In this document: in pieces, positions 18,527-25,337 of the stretch
Position numbering within the stretch: position 1 is the stretch's first letter
Layout: each line of letters begins with the position of its first letter
Source: an uncultured Porphyromonadaceae bacterium
Lineage (GTDB): Bacteria > Bacteroidota > Bacteroidia > Bacteroidales > Muribaculaceae
Direction: 5' to 3'
NCBI GenBank assembly: GCA_900548875.1
Contig: URMA01000006.1
Coordinates: 1 to 64,000, forward strand
DNA length: 64,000 nt
Position numbers and translations under genes: made by a program
The notes under the pieces: generated by a model
What the model was told of the DNA's origin: nothing
Database searches by the model: none
What the model saw: only the letters and a program-made list of their open reading frames with translations

Positions 18527-19147
18527 ATGGAAGAAATCATAAAATATTTCCCCCATCTCACCGCCCAACAGATAGAACAGTTCAAAGCGTTGGGACAACT
18601 TTATCCGGAATGGAACGAAAAAATCAATGTCATTTCCCGAAAAGACATTGACAACTTATATACCAATCATATCCTCCACTCGCTGAGCATTGCCAAATTT
18701 ACCGATTTCAAACCCGGCAGCACTATCCTTGACATGGGCACCGGCGGCGGATTTCCCGGCATACCGTTAGCCATCATGTTCCCCGAATGTAAGTTTCATC
18801 TTGTCGATCGAACCGGCAAGAAAATAAAGGTGGCATCTGACATTGCCAGTCAAATTGGACTGACGAATGTCACTTTCCAACATGGCGACGTTGCCGAAGT
18901 AAAAGAAAAATTCGATTTTGTAGTGTCGCGTGCCGTCATGCAACTCGACAGCCTCATTCCGCTCATCAGGAAAAACATCAAGAAAGAATGTATCAACAGC
19001 ATTCCAAACGGATTGATTTGCCTCAAGGGAGGTGAACTGGAGGGAGAAATAGGAAAAGTGAAAATGCCTTCGATTACCGCCAACATCAGCGATTATTTTG
19101 CGGAAGATTTTTTCAAGACAAAAAAAGTTGTATATATCCAAATTTAA
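18527..19147 (+). CDS. rsmG: 16S rRNA (guanine-527-N7)-methyltransferase
   Basis: SAM-dependent methylation of G527 in 16S rRNA; loss in other bacteria gives low-level streptomycin resistance. The 206-residue protein has the family start FPHLTAQQIEQFKALG, EWNEKINVISRKDI, and the SAM loop ILDMGTGGGFPGIPLAI, then VVSRAVMQL and LKGGELEGE. Full length. It is close to the upstream lipoprotein gene (17 bases) and the following hydrolase (13 bases). Confidence 0.96.
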   Translation: MEEIIKYFPHLTAQQIEQFKALGQLYPEWNEKINVISRKDIDNLYTNHILHSLSIAKFTDFKPGSTILDMGTGGGFPGIPLAIMFPECKFHLVDRTGKKIKVASDIASQIGLTNVTFQHGDVAEVKEKFDFVVSRAVMQLDSLIPLIRKNIKKECINSIPNGLICLKGGELEGEIGKVKMPSITANISDYFAEDFFKTKKVVYIQI

Positions 19148-19160
19148 ATTCAATACAGCT

Positions 19161-19799
19161 ATGCATGTAAGCCGATTTGTATTTAACGTCTTTGGCGAGA
19201 ACACTTATATATTATGGGACGATGTCACTAAAGAAGCCGCAATTGTTGACCCTGGCATGTCAAGCCCCGCAGAAAACGATGCCGTCGATAAGTTTATTCG
19301 TGAAAAAGGCCTGAAACTTATTCACCTCATCAACACGCACATGCACATCGACCATGCCATAGGGAACGGGCATATAATGAATTCCTATGGACTTGTATGT
19401 GAATGCAATGAAACGGACAACTATTTAGCCGAACGACTGACAGCACAGGCTAAAATGTTCGGCATTTCTTTTCACGGCAAAGATATTGCAGTTGGCAAGC
19501 ATCTTCCGGACAACAGTGAAATCAGCATTGGAAATGAAAAGCTTCGCGTGCTTTATGTCCCGGGTCACACCAAAGGCCACATAGCACTCTATTCTGCCTC
19601 GTCCTCCTTCGTTCTGACCGGAGACGCCCTCTTCCAAATGAGTATCGGAAGGACCGATCTTCCCGGAGGGAATTTCAATGACCTCATCAACAGCATCGAA
19701 CACCGCCTGCTTACGCTTCCTCCGGAAACCACTGTTTATCCCGGACATGGCGGTGAAACATCCATCGGATTTGAACTGGAACACAATCCCTATATATAA
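19161..19799 (+). CDS. Metallo-beta-lactamase fold hydrolase (glyoxalase II-like)
   Basis: A 212-residue cytosolic hydrolase. The frame is open from 19098 within rsmG, but the ATG at 19161 (MHVSRFVFNVFGENTY) avoids the overlap and gives the normal family start. The zinc motif is THMHIDH (HxHxDH), with later metal ligands in VPGHTKGHIAL, LTGDALF and the final PGHGGET. This is the small glyoxalase-II-like subgroup, typically thiolester hydrolases, but the substrate cannot be told from sequence. Confidence 0.9.
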   Translation: MHVSRFVFNVFGENTYILWDDVTKEAAIVDPGMSSPAENDAVDKFIREKGLKLIHLINTHMHIDHAIGNGHIMNSYGLVCECNETDNYLAERLTAQAKMFGISFHGKDIAVGKHLPDNSEISIGNEKLRVLYVPGHTKGHIALYSASSSFVLTGDALFQMSIGRTDLPGGNFNDLINSIEHRLLTLPPETTVYPGHGGETSIGFELEHNPYI

Positions 19800-19847
19800 A
19801 AAATGAGAAGAGAGCGAAACCCACAATCGCTCTCTTCTCATTTTTTT
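19799..19847. terminator. Bidirectional terminator between convergent genes
   Basis: A 17-base perfect inverted repeat (19801-19817 and 19827-19843) with a 9-base loop. It is flanked by A and T runs on both sides, so it can end transcripts of the hydrolase (+) and of the small membrane-protein cluster (-). The minus-strand gene's stop codon lies inside the right arm. Confidence 0.88.
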
Positions 19848-20119
19848 CTAAATCGTTTAAGAATTTTTCTTACCGTCTGAAACATCTTAAAGCCGACTAT
19901 GGCGTACTGTATGACGTTCTTGTTGGCGGAATACTGTCCCCATATCCTGGAGACGACATTTGTTTTCGAACCATTAACAAGACTTTCCTTCAGCCCACTC
20001 AGGCGCTCCTTCTGCATTTCCAGACGGACAAGCACCAATGCCTTCTGATATTGCAATTCCTCCAGTGTGTAGCCTTTCCATTCAGGCACACCGTTCATTC
20101 CCGTCGTATTCTCCTTCAT
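19838..20119 (-). CDS. Small basic protein of unknown function
   Basis: A 93-residue protein taken from the ATG at 20119 (MKENTTGMNG); an upstream TTG would overlap the previous gene. The first part contains WKGYTLEELQYQKALVLVRLE and an amphipathic helix. The C-terminus is hydrophobic then strongly basic (KILKRFRKK). It begins 4 bases after the holin-like gene and forms an operon with it. The pairing suggests a membrane-associated partner of the holin-like protein. No known family is recognised. Confidence 0.7.
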   Translation of the reverse strand: MKENTTGMNGVPEWKGYTLEELQYQKALVLVRLEMQKERLSGLKESLVNGSKTNVVSRIWGQYSANKNVIQYAIVGFKMFQTVRKILKRFRKK

Positions 20120-20123
20120 ACCT

Positions 20124-20468
20124 CTACTTTTTATCAATCAGCAAACGTGAGACAAACCGTGTTATCGGATTAAAAATCAACGCTTTCCTGAACAGGATAA
20201 CTATACATACAATCACAAGGAAAAATCCGGCAATCAGGACATAGGACCATGCGCCACCTACAATTCCAGCCAAAACCACCTGCAACGATGCTCCCAAATA
20301 GAACAGCGCCACCACAGCCAATGCTGCGACAATTCCGAACAGGGCCATCATCGACAGCAGGATGGAAAGTTTCTCTATGCATATCAGCCTTACATAGTCA
20401 AGCTGAAGAAGCCCATACTTCTTCAACTCCGACCAAGCATTCCGACTTGTTGACTTTTCTTCTTCCAT
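20124..20468 (-). CDS. Holin-superfamily-like (Phage_holin_3_6/YqjE-type) membrane protein
   Basis: A 114-residue protein with two long membrane spans (about residues 37-62 and 68-92). The N-terminal helix reads WSELKKYGLLQLDYVRL, and the C-terminus is basic. This layout matches the YqjE/Phage_holin_3_6 family, which is found in ordinary chromosomes, often beside YtxH-like and DUF883-like proteins, as here. There is no lysis cassette nearby, so it is a cellular envelope-stress-type protein and not evidence of a prophage. Confidence 0.75.
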   Translation of the reverse strand: MEEEKSTSRNAWSELKKYGLLQLDYVRLICIEKLSILLSMMALFGIVAALAVVALFYLGASLQVVLAGIVGGAWSYVLIAGFFLVIVCIVILFRKALIFNPITRFVSRLLIDKK

Positions 20469-20473
20469 ATCTC

Positions 20474-20523
20474 AACAAAAAACCCGAAAGACAGGCCTTG
20501 TAAGCAAAGCTGTCCTTCGAGTT
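20474..20523 (-). terminator. Intrinsic terminator after the YtxH-like pair
   Basis: Hairpin with 14-base arms (20481-20494 and 20510-20523, some G-U pairs), followed on the minus strand by TTTTTTGTT. It separates the two YtxH-like genes from the holin-like gene. Confidence 0.85.
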
Positions 20524-20536
20524 TTAATTATTATCA

Positions 20537-20737
20537 TTACCCTTCTGTTTCTTCCGTAATTTTATCCACAAGCTGCTCCACTTCGTCGTCCGTAAAATCA
20601 ATGCCTTTTGATTTCAGCAAAGATTTTATTCTTGCGCGAGTGTCAGCACCTTTTTCCGGCGCAAATAGCAATGCAATAGCACCACCAATAACAGCGCCAC
20701 CAACAAAAGCAGAAATCAATCCTAAAGTTTTGTTCAT
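20537..20737 (-). CDS. YtxH-like small membrane protein (second copy)
   Basis: A 66-residue protein: one N-terminal glycine-rich membrane span (GGAVIGGAIALLFAPEKGAD) and a short charged C-terminal helix. It belongs to the YtxH/gas-vesicle-like family of stress-associated proteins of unknown mechanism. It is a paralogue of the next gene upstream, sharing the span and the LLFAPEKGADTRA block, and lies 14 bases from it, which points to a tandem duplication that has since diverged at the C-terminus. Confidence 0.82.
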   Translation of the reverse strand: MNKTLGLISAFVGGAVIGGAIALLFAPEKGADTRARIKSLLKSKGIDFTDDEVEQLVDKITEETEG

Positions 20738-20751
20738 AGTCTGTCAGTTTT

Positions 20752-20949
20752 TTAAAGTTTCAACTCTTTAGAAATTTCATCACTCAACTCATCCAATTGT
20801 TCAGCTTTCAATTTAAGTTTTTTAGACTTCAAAAATTCAGCCAATTTTGCACGAGTGTCAGCACCCTTTTCAGGGGCAAATAGCAATCCTACGGCTGCTC
20901 CGGCAATTGCACCGCCAACTACAGCCAAAATAATATGCAATGGTTTCAT
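20752..20949 (-). CDS. YtxH-like small membrane protein (first copy)
   Basis: A 65-residue protein with the same plan as its neighbour: glycine-rich N-terminal membrane span, LLFAPEKGADTRAKL, then a lysine/glutamate-rich helix (KSKKLKLKAEQLDELSDEI). The two copies lie head to tail, 14 bases apart, and share a terminator. The family is small and common in Bacteroidota and Firmicutes, with no defined biochemical activity. Confidence 0.82.
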   Translation of the reverse strand: MKPLHIILAVVGGAIAGAAVGLLFAPEKGADTRAKLAEFLKSKKLKLKAEQLDELSDEISKELKL

Positions 20950-21010
20950 ACACTAAGGTTTTTCATGTATAACAATCAACGGAAATAAATGTTTAGTCAA
21001 AACTCTTTTT

Positions 21011-21655
21011 TCAGACAGCCGACTGAATGATATCAATACATATCGGCTTCACACCGCTTACCAGGCATTCGATGGCAATCACCATCAGAATCAGTCCCAT
21101 CAAGCGCATCATTACGTTGTTTCCCGTATCACCAAGTATAGCAATCAGCCGGGTTGACGCCCTCAATGTTATATAGGTAATGAAAAAGATGGATGCAATT
21201 ACACCCATAAGCACTAGTTTATGAGCCGTTGTAACGGCATCCTCCATCATCATGATACCATTGGCAATAGCACCCGGACCACAAATCATCGGAATCGCCA
21301 AAGGAGTAATTGATATATCGTTGGCATAATCGCGTATCTCAGATGCAGCCAGCTTCACCCTTGTAAATTTGGCCTGCAGCATATCATAGCCTATCTTAAA
21401 CATGATAATACCGCCGGCTATACGGAAACCATTGGTCGACATTCCAAAAAACTTAAACAGGAACTGTCCGAAAATTGTAAACGATACAAGTATCAGAAAC
21501 GCCACGAAACTTGCCTTCTTGACAATACGACGGCGCTCCGCCTCGTCGAAATTCTGTGTCATGGTCAAGAAAACCGGCATGATACCCAGCGGATTCGTCA
21601 GCGTAAAAAAAGATGTAAAGCACAGCAGTGCGTAAGTAACCAATGAATTTTCCAT
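21011..21655 (-). CDS. MarC family integral membrane protein
   Basis: A 214-residue, six-span inner-membrane protein of the MarC/UPF0056 family, start at ATG 21655 (MENSLVTYALLCFTSFF). Family motifs are FTLTNPLGIMPVFL near the start, the central ITPLAIPMICGPGAI, and the C-terminal MMRLMGLILMVIAIE. The early link to multiple antibiotic resistance has not held up; the transported substrate is unknown. The gene starts 6 bases after the end of a separate small-RNA terminator. Confidence 0.93.
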   Translation of the reverse strand: MENSLVTYALLCFTSFFTLTNPLGIMPVFLTMTQNFDEAERRRIVKKASFVAFLILVSFTIFGQFLFKFFGMSTNGFRIAGGIIMFKIGYDMLQAKFTRVKLAASEIRDYANDISITPLAIPMICGPGAIANGIMMMEDAVTTAHKLVLMGVIASIFFITYITLRASTRLIAILGDTGNNVMMRLMGLILMVIAIECLVSGVKPICIDIIQSAV

Positions 21656-21660
21656 AATCA

Positions 21661-21695
21661 AAAAAAAATAATGGTAGAGCTGTTACACTCTACCA
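21661..21695 (-). terminator. Terminator of the 6S-like RNA
   Basis: Arms TGGTAGAG (21672-21679) and its complement (21688-21695) with an 8-base loop, followed on the minus strand by ATTATTTTTTTT. Confidence 0.9.
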
Positions 21696-21889
21696 TTTAT
21701 ATAATCCACATCAAAGAGCGTGCTGAAACTCCGAAAAACAGGATTTGAGTTTTCTTCCTCCTTTGTAATCCTCCGGTCTATTCGACTTCCCAAAGGAACG
21801 AGGCCCGCCATTAGAGAAAGAAATATGTCTCGGCATTTCATAAAATTTGATGAGTTTCCCAATCTGCTTTGATGTGGGATATCTTTCTC
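21661..21889 (-). ncRNA. Probable 6S-like RNA (Bacteroidales-1 motif)
   Basis: A stand-alone transcript of about 229 nucleotides between rplT and marC. It has its own exact two-box promoter (21895-21926), a strong terminator at its 3' end, and three nested long-range stems: 21867-21876 with 21707-21716 (10 base pairs), 21852-21858 with 21725-21731 (7), and 21814-21823 with 21751-21760 (10, one G-U). This long rod with internal loops is the 6S RNA architecture. The Bacteroidales-1 RNA, as I recall it, has a Bacteroidota promoter at one end, a terminator at the other, often lies downstream of the L20 gene, and has been compared with 6S RNA. An 80-codon open frame over this region starts upstream of the promoter and is treated as chance. 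Confidence 0.8.
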
Positions 21890-21894
21890 TATTG

Positions 21895-21926
21895 CAAATA
21901 TAGCTATACTATTGGAATTTTGCAAA
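21895..21926 (-). promoter_or_regulatory. Promoter of the 6S-like RNA
   Basis: Minus-strand TTTG (21926-21923), 20-base spacer, TATATTTG (21902-21895): a perfect Bacteroidota vegetative promoter. Predicted start near 21889. It lies between the rplT terminator and the RNA, so the RNA is transcribed independently of the ribosomal operon. Confidence 0.85.
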
Positions 21927-21932
21927 TTTTAC

Positions 21933-21961
21933 GCACAAAAAAAGCCTCAAAAAGAGGCTTT
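21933..21961 (-). terminator. Terminator of the thrS-infC-rpmI-rplT operon
   Basis: Arms AAAGCCTC (21941-21948) and GAGGCTTT (21954-21961) with a 5-base loop and a T run on the minus strand. It lies directly after the rplT stop. Confidence 0.9.
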
Positions 21962-21984
21962 TTCTTGATTTAAAACTGCTTATA

Positions 21985-22335
21985 TTAAGCATTCTTTACC
22001 TTGTCAACAATAGCTTTGAAGGCAGCCGGATTGTTAACAGCAAGGTCAGCAAGGACTTTGCGGTTAATTTGGATGCCAGCTTTGTGGATAAGACCCATCA
22101 ACTTAGAGTAAGAAAGGTCTTCAAGACGAGCAGCAGCATTGATACGCTGAATCCACAATGCGCGGAAATTACGTTTTTTATTCTTACGATCACGGTAGGC
22201 GTATGTAAGACCTTTTTCCCAAGTATTCTTGGCAACTGTCCACACGTTCTTACGACATCCGTAATAACCTCTCGTAAGTTTCAAAATTTTCTTTCTCTTA
22301 GCTCTTGATGCTACGTGATTTACTGATCTAGGCAT
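21985..22335 (-). CDS. rplT: 50S ribosomal protein L20
   Basis: Early-assembly 23S rRNA-binding protein, 116 residues, with the standard start PRSVNHVASRAKRKKILKL and a very basic N-terminal half. Last gene of the infC-rpmI-rplT set, with a terminator and the 6S-like RNA downstream. In E. coli and Bacillus L20 or the infC leader autoregulates this operon; the 113-base gap to rpmI shows no structure I could confidently call. Confidence 0.98.
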   Translation of the reverse strand: MPRSVNHVASRAKRKKILKLTRGYYGCRKNVWTVAKNTWEKGLTYAYRDRKNKKRNFRALWIQRINAAARLEDLSYSKLMGLIHKAGIQINRKVLADLAVNNPAAFKAIVDKVKNA

Positions 22336-22448
22336 TTTCTTTCTGTTTTTTGAATGCTAGCGGCTGTTACGCGCTTAAAGGCTATACATTCGGTTAATAA
22401 AAATTGCTAATAAAATCTCTGTAATTAAAAGTCAAAAACCGTACTTTA

Positions 22449-22646
22449 TTATCTGATTGCTAAAAGATCACGCACGTTGCGAACATCGGCAACAGTCAGT
22501 GTAGTAAAGTGTCCGAGGTTTCTTTTCTGCTTTTTAGTCTTCTTTGTCAAGATGTGACTTTTGTAAGCATGTTTTCTCTTAATTTTTCCTGATCCGGTAA
22601 GGGCGAACCTCTTTTTGGCACCGGAATTAGTCTTAACCTTTGGCAT
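22449..22646 (-). CDS. rpmI: 50S ribosomal protein L35
   Basis: 65-residue basic ribosomal protein, start MPKVKTNSGAKKRFALTGSG, with the KRKHAYKSHILTKKTKKQK segment typical of L35. Lies between infC and rplT in the conserved order. Confidence 0.98.
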   Translation of the reverse strand: MPKVKTNSGAKKRFALTGSGKIKRKHAYKSHILTKKTKKQKRNLGHFTTLTVADVRNVRDLLAIR

Positions 22647-22700
22647 TTCTTTTTGTTTTTAAATTACTATTGATTTATTTATGCTTAAACAAAGCTCTTA

Positions 22701-23282
22701 TTATTTTGTCTTTTTAGGAGTCAGCATGATAATCATGCGTTTTCCTTCCAAGACAGGCATTTGTTCCACCTTACCATATTCTTCCAAGTCATTGGCAAAG
22801 CGCAGCAACAGGACTTCACCCTGCTCCTTGAACAAAATCGAACGCCCCTTGAAGAACACATAAGCTTTCACCTTGGCTCCCTCTTTCAAGAATCCGATCG
22901 CATGCTTCAACTTGAAGTTGTAGTCATGGTCATCCGTTTGCGGTCCGAAACGAATCTCCTTAACGACAACCTTGGAAGACTTCGCTTTCTGTTCTTTCTG
23001 ACGCTTTTTCTGTTGGTACAGAAATTTCTGATAGTCGAGAATACGGCATACTGGCGGATCTGCCTTAGGAGAGATCTCGATCAAATCAAGTTCCTGCTCT
23101 TCCGCAATGCGCAGAGCCTCCTGAAGCGTATAAACTCCCTGCTCAACATTATCACCTACCAGACGCACTTCACGTGCACGGATATGTTCATTTATAACAT
23201 AAGCGTCTTTTGCGCCTTTATTGTCTTTTTTTTGAGGGACAGCATTGGGCTTTGGTCCCGTTCCAAGTGGTGTTTTTGCCAT
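22701..23282 (-). CDS. infC: Translation initiation factor IF-3
   Basis: Binds the 30S subunit, prevents premature 50S joining and checks start-codon choice. The 193-residue protein has the N-terminal domain (YVINEHIRAREVRLVGDN; DLIEISPKADPPVCRILDY), a lysine-rich linker and the C-terminal domain (EIRFGPQTDDHDYNFKLKH; KAYVFFKGRS). A 28-residue extension precedes the usual start of the family. The chosen start is ATG, not the rare AUU used for autoregulation in E. coli. It lies 8 bases after thrS. Confidence 0.97.
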   Translation of the reverse strand: MAKTPLGTGPKPNAVPQKKDNKGAKDAYVINEHIRAREVRLVGDNVEQGVYTLQEALRIAEEQELDLIEISPKADPPVCRILDYQKFLYQQKKRQKEQKAKSSKVVVKEIRFGPQTDDHDYNFKLKHAIGFLKEGAKVKAYVFFKGRSILFKEQGEVLLLRFANDLEEYGKVEQMPVLEGKRMIIMLTPKKTK

Positions 23283-23290
23283 TAATTGTT

Positions 23291-25225
23291 TTAATATTTG
23301 GTCATTTCCTCTATTTCTCGAGCGAAATTCTCGGCAAAGGTAGTAATTTTTACCGAACCTTTATCACCTTCGCCCTGTTTTCTTACAGAAATTTCTTCAT
23401 TATTAACTTCTTTTTCACCGACAACGAGCATATAAGGAATACGTTTCAATTCATTGTCACGTATTTTCTTACCGATTTTCTCGTTACGGTTGTCAACGGT
23501 TGCTCGGATTCCTTTTTCAGCAAGAATCAGACGAACCTTGTCGGCATAGTCGTTGAACTTCTCGCTGATCGGAAGGATAACGGCCTGCTCAGGAGCGAGC
23601 CAAAGCGGAAGGTTACCGGCTGTATGCTCAAGCAGCACTGCTACGAAACGTTCCAATGAGCCGAACGGTGCACGGTGAATCATCACCGGACGGTGCTTCT
23701 GGTTGTCGGAACCCGTATATTCCAAGTCGAAACGCTCCGGAAGGTTATAGTCAACCTGAATAGTACCCAACTGCCAACGACGGCCGATTGCATCTTTCAC
23801 CATGAAGTCAAGCTTCGGACCATAGAATGCAGCTTCACCATATTCGATACGTGCAGGAAGGCCCTTTTCCTGACAAGCTTCAATGATTGCCTGTTCAGCC
23901 TTTTCCCAATTTTCTTCAGATCCGATATACTTTTCACGGTTCACTTTATCGCGCAACGAAATCTGTGCTTCAAAGCTTTCAAACTTCATGGCACGGAACA
24001 CGATGGAAATAATATCCATCACGCGCAAAAATTCGTCTTTCACCTGATCCGGACGGCAGAAAATATGTGCATCATCCTGAGTAAAGCTACGTACACGAGT
24101 CAAGCCGTGAAGTTCACCGCTCTGCTCGTAACGGCAAACAGTACCGAATTCAGCGATACGCAATGGAAGGTCGCGGTATGAGTGAGGTGAATTTTTGAAA
24201 ATTTCGCAGTGGTGAGGACAGTTCATCGGCTTCAAGAAGTACTCTTCACCCTCTTCCGGAGTATGAATCGGCTGGAATGAATCCTTACCGTATTTTGCGT
24301 AGTGACCGGAAGTGACATACAGCATCTTGTTACCGATTGGCGGCGTGATAACCTCCTTATAATCGTATCTTCTTTGAATGTTGCGCAAGAATTCCTGCAA
24401 ACGCAGACGAAGTTCCGTCCCCTTCGGCAACCACATTGGAAGTCCCTTTCCTACTGTTTCAGAGAACATGAAGAGTTCCATTTCCTTACCAATCTTTCTG
24501 TGGTCACGCTTCTTTGCTTCTTCAAGCATCACCAGATACTCGTCGAGCATTTTCTTTTTCGGGAATGAAATACCGTAAACACGGACCAACTGATTGCGCT
24601 TTTCGTCACCGCGCCAATAAGCTCCGGCAAGAGAAAGCACCTTCACAGCTTTGATAATACCCGTATTCGGGATATGCGGACCTTTACACAAATCCGTAAA
24701 CGCACCTTGTGTATATGTTGTAATGTGGCCGTCTTCCAGTTCACTGATCAGTTCACATTTGTAAGTTTCATTTCTATCACCGAACATTTTCAAGGCATCA
24801 CTCTTTGAAATGTCCTTACGAACGACATCCTCCTTGCGAGAAGCCAATTCCAACATCTTGGCCTCTATTTTTGCAAAGTCGGCGCTGGTTATTGAATGTT
24901 CACCCGGATCGATGTCATAGTAAAAACCGTTCTCAATAGCCGGACCTATACCGAACTTCACTCCAGGATACAATTCCTGCAGTGCTTCTGCCAACAGGTG
25001 GGCCGAGGTGTGCCAGAACGCATGCTTGCCTTCCGGTGAATCCCATTTGAAGAACCGAATTTCACCATCGTTTTCGATTGGGCGAGTCAAATCCCATTCA
25101 TTACCGTCAATTGTTGCAGCCAACACGTCTTGTGCAAATCGCGGGCTAATGCCTTCTGCAATCTGAAGCGGCGTTACTCCTGCTTCATATTGCTTAATTG
25201 CTCCATCTGGAAATTTAATATTCAT
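23291..25225 (-). CDS. thrS: Threonine-tRNA ligase
   Basis: Charges tRNA-Thr and edits misacylated serine. The 644-residue chain has the N-terminal TGS domain (MNIKFPDGAIKQYEAGVTPL), the editing domain with the HTSAHLLAEALQ motif, then the class II catalytic core (LYVTSGHYAKYGKDSF; the zinc cysteine in KPMNCPHHCEIF; motif 3 in HRAPFGSLERF), and the C-terminal anticodon-binding domain (PISEKFNDYADKV). First gene of the thrS-infC-rpmI-rplT operon. I see no T-box in the 112-base upstream gap, in line with the phylum. Confidence 0.98.
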   Translation of the reverse strand: MNIKFPDGAIKQYEAGVTPLQIAEGISPRFAQDVLAATIDGNEWDLTRPIENDGEIRFFKWDSPEGKHAFWHTSAHLLAEALQELYPGVKFGIGPAIENGFYYDIDPGEHSITSADFAKIEAKMLELASRKEDVVRKDISKSDALKMFGDRNETYKCELISELEDGHITTYTQGAFTDLCKGPHIPNTGIIKAVKVLSLAGAYWRGDEKRNQLVRVYGISFPKKKMLDEYLVMLEEAKKRDHRKIGKEMELFMFSETVGKGLPMWLPKGTELRLRLQEFLRNIQRRYDYKEVITPPIGNKMLYVTSGHYAKYGKDSFQPIHTPEEGEEYFLKPMNCPHHCEIFKNSPHSYRDLPLRIAEFGTVCRYEQSGELHGLTRVRSFTQDDAHIFCRPDQVKDEFLRVMDIISIVFRAMKFESFEAQISLRDKVNREKYIGSEENWEKAEQAIIEACQEKGLPARIEYGEAAFYGPKLDFMVKDAIGRRWQLGTIQVDYNLPERFDLEYTGSDNQKHRPVMIHRAPFGSLERFVAVLLEHTAGNLPLWLAPEQAVILPISEKFNDYADKVRLILAEKGIRATVDNRNEKIGKKIRDNELKRIPYMLVVGEKEVNNEEISVRKQGEGDKGSVKITTFAENFAREIEEMTKY

Positions 25226-25279
25226 ATCAATTTATATTTTTAATTCTTGCATAAATACAACGAACGCAAGATTCAGGTG

Positions 25280-25287
25280 CAAAATTA
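25280..25287 (-). promoter_or_regulatory. Putative -7 box of the thrS operon
   Basis: Minus-strand TAATTTTG, 55 bases before the thrS start, in the only gap upstream of the operon. No -33 TTTG at the exact distance. Confidence 0.45.
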
Positions 25288-25337
25288 GTTAAATATTGGG
25301 AGTTATTGCATTTTTTGAAGAAAAACTTTACTGAATA

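Noticed and set aside
20124..20468. Prophage lysis gene
   Set aside because: Holin-like by name only; the surrounding genes are ordinary small envelope proteins and there is no endolysin or phage gene.
21683..21925. 80-codon open frame downstream of rplT
   Set aside because: The start codon lies upstream of a perfect promoter for the small RNA, the frame runs into the terminator hairpin, and the region folds as RNA. Treated as chance over the 6S-like RNA.
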